A stretch of DNA of 64,000 nucleotides from Amorphophallus konjac. Lineage: Eukaryota; Streptophyta; Magnoliopsida; Alismatales; Araceae. Positions within the stretch are counted from its first letter, which is position 1. Every line of letters begins with the position of its first letter. The notes beneath the pieces are model-generated. The model ran no database searches. It saw only the letters and a program-made list of their open reading frames with translations, and was not told the origin of the DNA. The translations under genes and the position numbers were made by a program. Where the stretch lies: contig CM040121.1 of the NCBI GenBank assembly GCA_022559845.1, forward strand, positions 564,643,581-564,707,580. Direction: 5' to 3'. Positions 47,500 through 59,309 of the stretch are shown piece after piece.

Positions 47500-48951
47500 T
47501 CAGGGAGCATCTGCAGGAGGGGACTGATCTGCGGGAGGTGTAGGTGGAAGGCCAAGGTGCTGATGAATGGCGCTAAGTTGGTGGCCATGACTGTGAAGAA
47601 GATCAAGAACATGACCAATGGATACATCACGAGCCGTATCCTGACGCCGCATGCCAATAAGGAAGAGCTGCAAGAGGGTAAAGGATTGGCCAGACTCAGC
47701 GAAATCTGCGCGGAGAGAAGTCATGTGGGTGGTGAGAGTGGCCATCTGAGTAGAGAGAGTCTCAAAAGCAGTAGAGAAGGTGTCCAAGCGCCCGGATAGG
47801 GTGTCAAACGCAGTGCCCATATTGTCGCCAAGGGTAGAGAGACGATCCCCAAGGTTATCCACACGAGTCTCCAAGCCGGTAAGCCGCCCGTCAAGAGCCT
47901 CGTAATCCACCGAAGGGCGCTGTCCGGCCCCCTGAGTGGAAGATTCCCCATGGTGAAACTGGGGTGGAGGAGACATCTCAAGATCTGGGTGAAACGGGGA
48001 CGAGGGAGGAGGCTGCTCCTCAGCGGGAACTGGAGGGGGGACATCCCCGTCGCCTGGCGGCTGCGCTGGCGCATCATCTTCCTCACGGAGCTCATCTTCC
48101 CCATAAACTGGAATGTCCCGCACAAGCTCGCCGTCGGGACCAAAGTAGTAGCCAAAATCTGTGAAAATTTTATGCTTATTGTACACATCATCCGGCCGAA
48201 CATAGATGAACTGCTCATTTGCCACATTAATCCCGGCATGAATAAAGACTCCGGTCAACTGCGAAGCATAGGGAAGAGACCGCCGGAGGTAGGTACGACA
48301 GGTTCCAATCAGATCAGTCATGAGCCGACCCATATTGATTTGAATACCGTTCATAACATGATAGAATAGAAAACGCTGAACCTCTGTAACCTCATCCCGA
48401 CCGCCCACTTTGGGATAAATCAATGATGTAAACATGTGGTGCAGGACTCGCTGTAGTGAAGGAAAATGATTGGCATTTAGCTTGATCAAATTGCTCACAC
48501 CGTGTACATATTCACAGCCTGTCATAGCAGTAAATGTTGCTGGAACTTCACCAAAACCAAATGCCCTATCTGCACCCATGGCGGATACTCCTAGGGCCTG
48601 CTGAAATAACTCCGGAGTGATATGAAGCTCCACACCCTCAACCGTGGTGTATAACCGGTCATTTCTCACAGCTAAAAAGCCATAGAACTGCTGCACCAAC
48701 CGAGGATAATACCTATTGTACCGGGTAACAAAATCCATCCAACCGTCCTGAACCTCAAAAAGAGCGCACAAATTCGGGAAGAGCGCATTTACCTCATCAA
48801 AGTCAACCAAGCGAGGGTCGATAATAGGACGTGGAGGTAAGGGTGCTTGAGGCAGAGGAGGAGCTTGCTGAGATGGAGGAGCCGGGGCTGCTGGCCATTG
48901 ACGGCTAGCTTCACCTTGGGCAGAACGCCGAGAACTCCGTCTTGGCGGCAT
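47500..48951 (-). CDS. SIRE accessory ORF in envelope position, intact
   Basis: A 483-codon frame from ATG 48949-48951, uninterrupted. An open upstream extension to 49095 has no ATG. It starts with a basic MPPRRSSRRSAQGEAS segment, then a Pro-rich stretch. A globular region (residues about 45-290) follows with DGWMDFVTRYNRYYPRLVQQ, FYGFLAVRNDRL, VEGVELHITPELFQQALG and IGTCRTYLRRSLPYASQLTG. This resembles the 'putative plant transposon protein' domain found in extra ORFs of plant retrotransposons; the family call is from memory. An acidic, Pro-rich linker follows, then a heptad-like coiled coil (DGRLTGLETRVDNLGDRLST onward, about 60 residues). No signal peptide or transmembrane segment is seen, so it is not an obvious envelope. 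Role unknown. Confidence 0.8.
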   Translation of the reverse strand: MPPRRSSRRSAQGEASRQWPAAPAPPSQQAPPLPQAPLPPRPIIDPRLVDFDEVNALFPNLCALFEVQDGWMDFVTRYNRYYPRLVQQFYGFLAVRNDRLYTTVEGVELHITPELFQQALGVSAMGADRAFGFGEVPATFTAMTGCEYVHGVSNLIKLNANHFPSLQRVLHHMFTSLIYPKVGGRDEVTEVQRFLFYHVMNGIQINMGRLMTDLIGTCRTYLRRSLPYASQLTGVFIHAGINVANEQFIYVRPDDVYNKHKIFTDFGYYFGPDGELVRDIPVYGEDELREEDDAPAQPPGDGDVPPPVPAEEQPPPSSPFHPDLEMSPPPQFHHGESSTQGAGQRPSVDYEALDGRLTGLETRVDNLGDRLSTLGDNMGTAFDTLSGRLDTFSTAFETLSTQMATLTTHMTSLRADFAESGQSFTLLQLFLIGMRRQDTARDVSIGHVLDLLHSHGHQLSAIHQHLGLPPTPPADQSPPADAP

Positions 48952-49095
48952 TCCGAACTTGAAAAACCCACCGGGAAACTCTTGGGGAAACGATCTCAAC
49001 CCCGGGAACGTGGATGAAGCACAAGGGACACTTCTACGGCTTGGAGGAACTTTTCCACAGAGAAGAAGTTGAGAGAGATCTCCACGAATGCACAC

Positions 49096-49764
49096 CCGAC
49101 AATAAGGGAGAGGTCCCGAAGTGATGCCGGGACGACCGAATCAATGTGCGGATGGAGGAAGGAGGGTTGTGGAGGCTTGGATGGTGGAGATGAGGAGTGT
49201 TGGGGTTAGGGTTTGGTGGTAGAGAGTGAGTGGAAGTGAAGGAGAGAGAGAAAAGAAGAAAAAGGACCCATATAAAAAGGGTCGGTGGACCCCTAAGTCG
49301 GGCCGGTCCGCTGCCGGCGGTCGACCGGCGCGGGCCTGGCGGTCGACCGCCAGGACCAAAATCCCCAAAAAATAGATATTTCCCTTTTTTTTTGTTTCTT
49401 TCTTTTTCCTTTTTGATTTTCCTTTTTTTTTTATTTGGGGGATAGGCAACGGACTGCCTGAGAGGGGCCACAAATCAGGACAAGGGAAGTGAAAAGAGCA
49501 AGATGTATAACTGAGAGGAGGTTCTGATTTTCCCTAGTAAGTTCCTTTAGTAGCAGCACACTGAGTCCACAGATGTTTGAGCAAGGAATATTAAGCCATA
49601 GAAGAAATATTCAAGAAGGGTTGGATATAGGTAGTAACAAACAGGCATGCAAGGTGAGTAACAACGTGAGAAACAACACATAAGAAAGAGAAGAGGCAAA
49701 ATGCATGGTTTCTACCCTCGGTGCACAAGATTTTCTACAAATGCAACCCTATACCTTAGATGCA
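49096..49764 (-). promoter_or_regulatory. spacer before accessory ORF, promoter-like
   Basis: Between the pol stop and the accessory ORF. On the minus strand it has two GGTCGACC palindromes (49319-49326 and 49342-49349), a TATA-like run (complement of CATATAAAAAG near 49269-49279), then a CT-rich leader and AAACCCTAACCCC. A plus-strand TATA reading (TATAAAAA) is equally good, so direction is uncertain. Confidence 0.4.
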
Positions 49765-51768
49765 AACCTATGCATGTATGCTCTCACCCTTGCACATCCC
49801 AAGTTCTCTTCTTATCTTATTAAACTGATCCTGGTTTAGAGGTTTGGTGAAAATGTCAGCTAGCTGATTGTGTGTGTCAATGAAGTTCAATTCAAAGACC
49901 CCTTTTCCTACATGATCCCTCAGAAAATGATGACGAATATCTATATGTTTGGTCCTGGAGTGCTGAACAGGGTTTTTAGACAAATTTATCGCACTAGTAT
50001 TGTCACACAGAATTGGAACAGTTTTCATTTCAACATCTAAATCAAGCAGTTGATTTTTGATCCAAAGTACTTGGGCTCCACAACTTCCGGCGGCTACATA
50101 TTCAGCCTCAGCCGTTGAGAGAGCTACTGAATGTTGTTTCTTGGAGGCCCATGAGACTAGGCAACCACCAAGAAACTGACAGTATCCACTTGTACTTTTA
50201 CGATCTACAATGCACCCAGCATAATCCGCATCGGTATAAGCAATTAAATCAAAGGAACCACCTATAGGAAACCACAAGCCAAGGTTTAAGGATCCAATGA
50301 GATATCTGAAAATACGTTTCACGGCGGATAAATGAGATTCCTTGGGGCATGACTGAAAACGGGCACAGAGACATACACTGAACTGAATGTCAGGGCGACA
50401 TGCTGTAAGGTACAATAGCGATCCGATCATACCTCGAAACAGTGTAGGATCTACTGTTTTACCATTTTCATCTTTATCCAGCTTTGTGGTGGTGGCCATG
50501 GGAGTTGATATGGGTTTTGCTTTCGCCATCCCATATTTCTTCAACAGTTCAATAGTATATTTGGTTTGATTGATGAAGATTCCTTCTAAAGTTTGTTTCA
50601 CCTGTAATCCAAGAAAGAAGGTTAGTTCCCCCATTAAACTCATCTCGAATTCTCCCTGCATGATTTTTGCAAATTCATTGCATAAGACATTGTTAGTGGC
50701 CCCAAAGATGATGTCATCTACATACACTTGAACCACCAAAATGTCTTTACCTGATCTCTTGGTGAAAAGTGTTTGGTCAACATTACCACTCTTGAAACCA
50801 TTTTCAACCAAAAATGAGGTAAGCCGTTCATACCACGCCCTTGGTGCTTGCTTTAGTCCATATAGGGCCTTTTGGAGTTTGTACACATGTTGTGGATGTT
50901 TGGAATCTTCAAAACCTGGAGGCTGTTCTACAAAGACATCCTCCTTGATATAGCCGTTAAGAAATGCAGATTTAACATCCATTTGAAATAACTTAAAGTT
51001 CAAAGAGCAAGCATAGGACAATAAGATTCGAACAGCTTCAAGTCTGGCAACTGGTGCAAAAGACTCATCAAAATCAATGCCCATTTCCTGGCTGTACCCC
51101 TTGGCCACAAGCCGGGCCTTATTCCTAACCACCAATCCCGCATCATTTAACTTGTTTCTGAAGACCCAACGAGTTCCAATAGTGGGATGGTTCTTAGGAC
51201 GCGGCATGAGAGTCCACACCTCGTTTCTTTCAAACTGGTGCAGTTCATCATGCATAGCCTGAATCCATGATTCATTTTGAAGAGCTTCACGAAAGTCCTT
51301 GGGTTCTTCTTGTGATAGCAAGGCTATCAAGTCTTCCTCTTCAACTTGCCTTAGAGAGGACCTAGTTCTTACCCCATCCTCCAAATAGCCTATGATGTTC
51401 ACAGCTGGATGATCCTTTAGACGGGTGGAGGAGCTGGGTAGATCAGGATGCTGCACTTGTGGTTCTTGTAGAGTCTCGAGTATAGGATCTTCATCTTTTT
51501 CACTGTTGCTAGAGGTTGCTTCCAACGATTCATCCTTAGCCTTGACACTTATTGAGTTCTTAGGATCTTCATTTGCATCCAAGGTAGAAGAAGTTTGGTC
51601 TATCAGTTTTGATTCGGATTCATCAAAGATAACATGAGGACTTTCTTCAACAACTAAAGTCCTTTTATTAAATAGACGGTAAGCTCTAGAGTTGAGTGCA
51701 TAACCTAGGAAGATTCCTTTATCACTCTTTTCATCAAACTTACCTAGGTTGGACTTACCATTGTTCAA
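49765..51768 (-). pseudogene. SIRE pol, C-terminal part: RT and RNase H
   Basis: 666 uninterrupted codons on the minus strand. RT motifs: [58 protein letters not shown], and YVDDIIFG with YVDD at 50713-50724. RNase [32 protein letters not shown] and [12 protein letters not shown]. It ends [10 protein letters not shown] then stop. The same frame continues upstream past a stop near 51826 into integrase, so the domain is intact but severed from the polyprotein start by one nonsense codon. Confidence 0.92.
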
Positions 51769-51825
51769 AATATAGCAGGAGCATCCAAAAGGTTTAAGAT
51801 AAGAGATGTTGGGTTTCTTACCCTT

Positions 51826-52905
51826 TTAGAGCTCATAAGTAGTTTTCATCAGAATGGGCCTTACCATTGCCCTGTTGGTGATGTAGCAAGCTGTACTCAC
51901 CGCTTCAGCCCAAAAATACTTAGGCAGAGAATTCTCACTTAGCATGGTCCGGGCCATGTCTATTAATGTTCTGTTCTTCCTTTCCACTACTCCATTTTGC
52001 TGGGGCGTCCTTGGTGATGAAAAAATGTGTGTATACCCCTGCTCTTCACAGAAGATGCTGAAATCATGATTTTCAAATTCACCACCATGATCACTCTGGA
52101 TGGTGGTGATGAGGTAACCTTTTTCATTTTGAATTTTTCTGCAAAACACTTGAAACTCCATCAGAGCATCACTTTTATTAGCTAAAAATAACACCCATGT
52201 GAATCTGGAGAAGTCATCAACAATCACAAAGCCGTAGGATTTTCCTCCTAGGCTAGATGTTCTAGTGGGACCAAAAAGATCAAGATGCAACAGTTCCAAA
52301 GGCCTAGCAGATGAAACAATATTTTTATTTTTGAAAGAGGTTCGTGTTTGCTTGCCTTTAGTACAAGCCTCACATATCCTATCACTTTCAAATTTTAATT
52401 TTGGCAGTCCATTCACTAAGTCATGTCTAGACAGCTTGGAGATTACTCCAAAACTAGCATGACCTAATCTTCGGTGCCATAACCATGCATTTTCATGATT
52501 GTTCGCAACCAAGCAGAAGTTATCGCAAGAAGCATTATCAATATCAACAGTGTAGACATTGTTATTCCTTTTTCCAAGAAATTTGATCTCATTTGAATTT
52601 TTGTTTAAGACAATGCAGTGAGTTTCATCAAAAATAACTTTAAAACCCTTATCGCACAATTGGCTAATGCTTAGCAAGTTATGATTTAAACCTTTCACCA
52701 AAAGCACATCTTCAATAAGGATTTCAGAATTCTTGCCAATGTTGCCAGTTCCAATGATTTTACCTTTATCTTGACCTCCAAAGACAACTGACCCTCCATC
52801 CTTATCTTGCAGTGTAGAGAACAATTCCTTGTCCCCTGTCATATGCCTTGAACACCCGCTATCCAAGTACCATTTGCTCCCCCTGGCTTTAAGACATATC
52901 TGCAA
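51826..52905 (-). pseudogene. SIRE pol, N-terminal part: protease and integrase
   Basis: Minus strand. Protease motif WYLDSGCSRHMTGD near the start, then the GAG-pre-integrase HHCC region (WLWHRRLGHASFGV, ICEACTKGKQTRT). The integrase triad is Asp in HLDLFGP, Asp in QSDHGGEF and Glu in NGVVERKNRT. The frame closes at a TAA near 51826, within the conserved stretch leading to RT, an inactivating change. The frame has no obvious ATG; in SIRE elements pol follows gag in the same frame behind a stop. Here a TGA lies near 52917-52919. Confidence 0.9.
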
Positions 52906-53019
52906 GAAAAAAACTTCTCATGCAATTGTTTTTGGTACCCAAACAAGTTTGGGTCCATAGGAGTTAGTCCAACTTCTTGTGGATGTTTTCTTGGTCCATG
53001 GAACATGATATTTAGGTGT

Positions 53020-54750
53020 GCTTTATCTGAACCAGCAGTTGGACATCACGTGACCAAATCTACCACAATGAAAGCAATTTGCATGTGAAAAGGTTCTTTG
53101 ATTCTTGTGTGATTTAGGCTGAACATGTTGGGATTGAGAATCAGAACATGAAGCATGATTATAGTCCTTTTCATGAATGAAGGATGTGGTGATCTTATGC
53201 TCAAAGGACTTTTTGTTTTGAGGTGTGTACCCCAAGCCTTCATTTTGGAAGTTGACTTTAACTCCCAGTAGGTTATCCAGGTTTTGTTTTCCCTTAACAA
53301 ACCTAGTCAAGGTGAGCTGAAGTTCAGCAACTTTTTCAGTCAAAGACCCATTTCTCCTTTCGAGTTCTGAATTGGTGGATTTCAAAATTTGTTCTTGAAT
53401 TTTGATCCTTTCACATGCTTCCTCCATTTCAGTTATCTTGCATGATAGTTCCTTTTTGGTCTTATCACATTCTATAATTGTTTGCAGTAGATTTTCTTTT
53501 TCTTCCGTAGCCTCAAACCATTCCTGTTCCAGTTTCTCAAATTTAGTAAAGATATCTTCGCGTGACAAGTCATCAAGTTTCTTTTTGAGAGTTTTATTTT
53601 CAGATCTGGTTTTCTTGTACTTAGTGTACAACTTTTCATATTCAGATTCCCATTGTTCATTGGAAATGAATTCATGGTCAGAACTTACCTCCGTGGATTC
53701 ATCTTCATGTGCCATGAGGCACAAGCTTTCCACAAGTTCTTGAATCTCTTCATCAGATGGTTCATCTTCTTCGTCGCTCCAAGTGGCGACCATGGCTTTG
53801 GGTTTCTTGAAATTATCCTTCTTGAATTTCCTTTTTAGATCTGGACATTCACCTCTCATATGCCCAGGCTTCTTGCATTCGTAGCATATGATACTACTTG
53901 GCTTGCTCGATTCGCCTTTGGCTTGCATGGGCCTTCTTGGCCCCTTTCTAAAGCTTCCCTGAAAGTTTCTCTTCTTCCTTAGAAATTTCCTCACTTGGCG
54001 AGTTATCATCGCCAATTCTTCCTCTTCACTACTTCCGTCACTTGATTCACCTTCTTGAGATTCGTCATCGGATTGGTGAGCTTTCAGTCCAATGACCTTT
54101 TTCTTTTTGATGTCTTCGTCAGCTGTTCTCCTTATATTTATCTCATAGGTCATGAGTGATCCTATGAGTTCATCCAAGGTGAGAGTTGACAAGTTCTTTG
54201 AGTCTTCAATTACCGTGGCCTTGGTGTGCCAAGCTGACGGTAGGGACATTAACACCTTCCTCACAAGCTCAGAATTTGAGTATTCCTTCCCGAGACCTTT
54301 GAGACCATTTGTGATCTATGTTAACCTTGCAAACATCTCAGAGATGGTTTCTTCAGGTTTCATTTTGAATAGCTCATAGTCCGTGACTAGGAGATTTGCC
54401 TTGGTTTCTTTGACCTCTGAAGTTCCCTCGTATATGAGTCGCAGCTTGTCCCACATTTCTTTGGCTGAACTGCACATAGAGACACGAGAGAATTCACTAG
54501 GGTGTATTGCACATTGCATAATGTTCATGGCATTAAAATTAGCAGTGCATTTCTTAATTTCCTCGGGCATCCATTTTTCTTCATCAGCCCCGAGTTTATG
54601 AGGACCCTTGTCCACAACTCTCCAAACTTCGTACTCTTGCGCCCTCAGAAAAACATGCATTCTATTTTTCCAGTAAGAGTAGTTTGAGCCGTCAAAAAAA
54701 GGAGGACGGTTGATGGAGTGACCCTCGGGTATCATACCCTTGTTTGCCAT
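53020..54750 (-). pseudogene. SIRE gag with two zinc knuckles, nonsense mutations
   Basis: ATG at 54748-54750 (MANKGMIPEGHSINRPPFFD). The capsid-like region (SYWKNRMHVFLRAQEYEVW; MWDKLRLIYEGTSEVKETKA) matches the copia UBN2-type gag domain. An in-frame TAG at 54313-54315 interrupts it; the same frame continues to 53020. The later part has a Lys-rich segment, a CCHC knuckle (CYECKKPGHMRGEC), a long Glu/Lys-rich coiled coil, and a second knuckle (CFHCGRFGHVMSNC) near the end, as in SIRE-type gag. Gag forms the particle and packages RNA. Confidence 0.9.
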
Positions 54751-54800
54751 TTAATCGGATCTTGCTATAGATCGTTAGATCTGTGAAGGAAAGAGCCCTA

Positions 54801-54812
54801 GCTCTGATACCA
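54801..54812 (-). other. SIRE primer-binding site (initiator tRNA-Met type)
   Basis: TGGTATCAGAGC on the minus strand, two bases inside the 5' LTR end. Confidence 0.93.
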
Positions 54813-54814
54813 AT

Positions 54815-56177
54815 TGAAGTCCCGAGTTTAAATGGCACCCAAGAGGGGGGTGAATTGGGTGTTAAAAATTAATGAAGATTATTTTCTTTTTGTATAAAAT
54901 ATGTGATAGAATGTTATAAGAGAGACAAGGTAAACAGAGACCAAAAAATAATGCAAGATCTAAACGGTGATAAAAGGATTATTGAGAATAAAACTGAACT
55001 GGAAATCACACATGCAATTAGCACAGAATGGGGATAGAAGAAAAGGAACAAACCACACGGCGACAACAATTTTTAGGTGGTTCGGATGCCACAAGGACAA
55101 CCTACGTCCACCCCTCACGGACTGTGAGGATCCACACACTATCTTGTAAAAGGTTACAAGATCAACCACACACAACACTTACACACTGGGAAGAGGAGTT
55201 CCCGCGAAGATGCAAGAACACCTTAATACGCACACAGTTACACGGGAGGACACACACAACCACACACACACGGATCTAGGAAGATCCACACACACCGAAA
55301 TATTTTAACAACTACAAGATCCACATATGAAGCTTAAGAAGGCAAAAAGAATTTAGAACATAATAGAGGAATCTTGATTTGCTCCCCCTTAATGGATGGT
55401 TGGATGCTTTGGATGCAGCTTGAATCCTTGGGCTGATCTTCACTTGACTTGATGAAGAAGGATGAAGAACTTCTTTCGGAGCACTGTTCACGTCTACAGT
55501 GCCAAATCCCTTCTCTTCCTCTTGGCAGCCTCCCTTTGATCTTCCTTAAGCATTAGGGTTTTCCAAACCCTCTTGTATAAGTTATATATGTTCTTGAATG
55601 GTCCAAGGCCTCCCCCAGACCAGATCCACAATATCTGGAGAGTTTGGTAGCTTAGGGATTAAACAATTCCCATGAGAGTGGCTAATCTCGAAAGGTGAAA
55701 AAGTCAACAATTGTTGGCAGCTCGGGGCTGGCGGTTGACCGGCAGGGGCTGGCGGTCGACCGCTACTGAGAAACCTGCAAGTGGCCGGTCCCTGGGAAAT
55801 CCGGTCGACCGGGATTTGAGGGGCGGTCGACCACCACTGTGACAGTCTGTAGAGAATTGTATTCTGTTATTTCAGGTCGACCGGGGTCATGCTGGCGGTC
55901 GACCGGACTGTCAAAAAACCTGAAAAATAAGAGTTTAGCCCAGAGAACCATATCCACAAGATCGAGACATGAATTGGATGCATGTATATGGGAAATGCCA
56001 AGTTCATTTGAGATCTGAGAAAGCCCATTCGGAAGGCTAAAGCCTTAAGCAAAAGCATGAAAAAATCCGGCCTTGAAAAACGTGTGAAAAACACTTGGGT
56101 CAAGGATTCCAAACAGGAGAGCCACCAAGGGTCCTTGGTTTTGTTATCATCAAAAACACTGAGATAGATATACAACA
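54815..56177 (-). repeat. SIRE 5' LTR
   Basis: 1363 bp, near-identical to 45661-47021. By eye the pair differs at about twelve sites, all C/T or A/G, plus a CA indel near 55268. Confidence 0.93.
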
Positions 56178-56889
56178 TAATTGTCGCACCCTCGGACTCC
56201 CGAGGCTTTCGACAAGGGCCGGGAACGCGAGAAGACAAGTGCGCGTGCGATTGACTTGCTAGTCGGCTCACACACGCCGAGGGTATGTCTCACGTACTCC
56301 CCTCACGCGGTGTCTAGCCGTCTCATGCCAAGTCCATCCCCGCCTCGTGTAAGATGACCGTACCAACGGTGAATACGCCCGCGCCCCGGGCCCGCCCGTG
56401 TACGTCGACTTACGACACTCATAATGGTGACGAAGGATACCGCGTAAAGACAGTGTCAGCCCTCGACACGGATCCGCGTGCCCACCGTTCAGCCTCCAGT
56501 CGATCGTCGGCCCCTTAGTTGACGAAGCAAGTCTAGTCGGACATCTGGCCTAGGAATCATAGTCCCGAGGCCGACCTTGACTCTCCAGCATGACAACACT
56601 CGTCGTCCGAGACCCGGACCCGACCGCTCGCCTTGAGCCGCGTCCGACCTCCGCCAGGCGCCATCCATGTCCGGTCTAACCACCAAGGCAGTCGGACCTA
56701 CACCAACTCCTCTGTAAAGAGTTCCAGTAAAACACGCGGACACCCATTTTGTCATGCAATGACCCGGGGACCGAGTCACATGTCGGAATTGTCCCGTGAC
56801 TTGCTCCAATTGTACTTCAGCCACTCAGGCCCACTTGTAACGCCCATGTGGCTCAGCATAATACTAGTGAAACACATATGCTCTGGGGA

Positions 56890-58024
56890 CAAATGAAGAG
56901 AAATACGTCGAACCTTGAGGGGTAAAAGAAGCAGAACATACAAGAAAAATACGCCGAACCTTGAGGGGTAAAAGAAGCAGAACATACCCCCGCCATGGGG
57001 GCATAAGAAGCAGAAGACACACCCCGCTCCCGAGGGCACATGAAGAGAATCCACCCCGACTCGGGGGCACAACAGACAACAAAGCTACATCCCGGCTTAG
57101 GGGCACATGAAGAAACATACTCCGCCATGGGGGCGTAAGAAGCTGGAGAAACATACCCCGCCTGGGGGGATAGAAGCCAGAAAGAATACACCCCGGCTTG
57201 GGGGCATTTGAAGAAGAAACACACCCCGTCTTGGGGCATTGAAGCCATAAAGAATATACCCCGCCTGGGGCACAGAAGCAAAAAGACAGAATCCACCCCG
57301 GCCTGGGGACATCAGAAGCAAGAAGAACTATACCCCACTCTGGGGCATAAGAAGCAAAAGACATACCCCGCCACGGGGGCACAGAAGCAAAGAGACACAC
57401 ACCCCGCTCTGGGGGCATATGAAGAGAAATATGCCCAACCTTGAGGGGTAAAAGAAGCAGAACATACAAGAGAAATACGCCCAACCTTGAGGGGTAAAAG
57501 AAGCAGAACATACCCCCGCCATGGAGGCATAAGAAGCAGAAGACACACCCCGCTCCCGGGGGCACATGAAGAGAATCCACCCCGACTTGGGGGCACAACA
57601 GACAACAAAGCTACACCCCGGTTTAGGGGCACATGAAGAAACATACTCCACCACGGGGGCGTAAGAAGCTGGAGAAACATACCCCGCCTGGGGGCATAGA
57701 AGCCAGAAAGAATACACCCCGACTTGGGGGCATTTGAAGAAGAAACACACCCCGTCTGGGGGCATTGAAGCCATAAAGAATATACCCCGCCTGGGGCATA
57801 GAAGCAAAAAGGCAGAATCCACCCCGGCATGTGGGCATCAGAAGCAAGAAGAACTATACCCCGCTCTGGGGCATAAGAAGCAAAAGACATACCCCGCCAC
57901 GGGGGCACAGAAGCAAAGAGACACACACCCCGCTCTGGGGGCATATGAAGAGAAATACGTCCAACCTTGAGGGGTAAAAGAAGCAAAACATACCCCCGCC
58001 ATGGAGGCATAAGAAGCAGAAGAC
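56890..58024. repeat. minisatellite I with 526-bp higher-order repeat
   Basis: Degenerate 32-42-bp units of the form ACCCCGCCTGGGGGCATAGA plus A/G-rich linker; each has a CCCCG/GGGG dyad. Blocks repeat with a 526-bp offset (for example 57208 and 57734 begin equivalent stretches). Long open frames on both strands result from the lack of stop codons in the unit. Confidence 0.9.
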
Positions 58025-58184
58025 ACACCTGTGAGCGACGTCACGCGGAAATTGCCGGGGAGGTGAAGCGGAGCGTGCGAGGGGCTCGTTTTGCTGCAAC
58101 ACAGAAAGAAGAGAGAAGAGGAGAGAGACCACCACGGGAGATTACTCCGGCGGGGCGTGCGTGACAGATGTAATGTAATAAGAT

Positions 58185-58670
58185 ATGGAGATTAAACTGC
58201 CATTGCGGGAAATGACTCTCCGCGACCTCGAGGGATGGGAATAGTGCAGAATTTAAATGATAGTAATTTAAATGGCCATTGCGGGAAGTGACTCGCCGCG
58301 GCCTCGAGAATATGACAAGATATGAGAATAACATAAAATATAAATGACAGAAATTTAAACGGCCATTGCGGGAAATGACTCGCCGCGGCCTCGAGAATAT
58401 GAGCAGATATAAGAGTAATACAAGATATAAGGAGCGAAAATTTAAACGGCCATTGCGGGAAATGACTCTCCGCGGCCTCGAGAATATGAGCAGATATAAG
58501 CACAGCACAGAATATAAATGACAGAAATTTAAACGACCATTGTGGGAAATGACTCTCCGCGGCCTCGAAAATATAGCAGATATAAGAATAGCACAGAATA
58601 TGAATGACGGAAATTTAAACGGCCATTGCGGGAAATGACTCTCCGCGGCCTCGAGAATATGATGTGATCG
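58185..58670. repeat. tandem repeat, 70-90-bp unit, in element C
   Basis: About six units carrying AACGGCCATTGCGGGAAATG, ACTC(T/G)CCGCGGCCTCGAGAA and an AT-rich TATAAGA-like linker. CGGCC/GGCCTCG and CCGCGG give GC-rich dyads. Confidence 0.88.
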
Positions 58671-59288
58671 CCAGGGGCCGGAGACCCCAAAATAAAGAAA
58701 GTGATCGCGCCTACCTCAAAAGCGGGAGATGGCGGGTTGCTTCTTCCTCTCCCTTCGGCCGTCCGATGGAGAGAGCTTTCCATGGTTACCCTTGCAAAAG
58801 AAGAAACAGACAAATAACAGGTGGATCAGAAAAGATGGCAGTGTAGTATTAGTCCCTTGATGTAGAATAATGAAATCATGGCAAGACACACATCTGATTG
58901 GTGTTATTTTTAAACCCCTCTCGGACACGAGTAGGAGGAAAATGCTATGATGAATGGGGGATCGTGCAAACGTGCATAAAAATGGATCTCCCTTATGAAA
59001 GGAGATGACGGATGACAGGATGATGCATGCGATAGAAATGACAAAAGAGAATGGAAGAGAATGGCTTATTGAAGGTGCCGATGGCGGGATCCGGCGGAGC
59101 TTCGATAGCGTGGGGACGACGTGGAAGCAGAACGGTTGGAGCTAGCCTTCCTCTCGCGAGCGCGGGCACCCGAGAAGCCGGCAGAACCTCCCCCTGTAAA
59201 AGACCCACGGGTTAGAAATGGGATCCGACAGAGTCTCTCCTTCCTCTGTCGGATCTGAAGCCCCTTCCCTTCGAGGGAGGGGGTCCTC

Positions 59289-59296
59289 TATTTATA
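59289..59296 (-). promoter_or_regulatory. TATA box of element C
   Basis: TATAAATA on the minus strand, inside a 16-bp perfect palindrome (CCTCTATTTATAGAGG, 59285-59300 on the plus strand is its other reading). Confidence 0.5.
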
Positions 59297-59309
59297 GAGG
59301 AAAAGATGA

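Larger units (their letters stand above)
45661..56177 (-). mobile_element. SIRE-type Ty1/copia retrotransposon, nearly intact (TSD TAATT)
   Basis: A 10.5-kb minus-strand element: 5' LTR 54815-56177, primer site, gag, pol (protease, integrase, RT, RNase H), an extra ORF in the envelope position, polypurine tract and 3' LTR 45661-47021. TAATT flanks both ends (45656-45660 and 56178-56182). Integrase before RT makes it Ty1/copia; the two gag zinc knuckles and extra 3' ORF fit the SIRE/Maximus clade. The LTRs differ by about a dozen transitions and one 2-bp indel, so it is recent. A few nonsense codons in gag and pol make it defective on its own. Confidence 0.93.
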
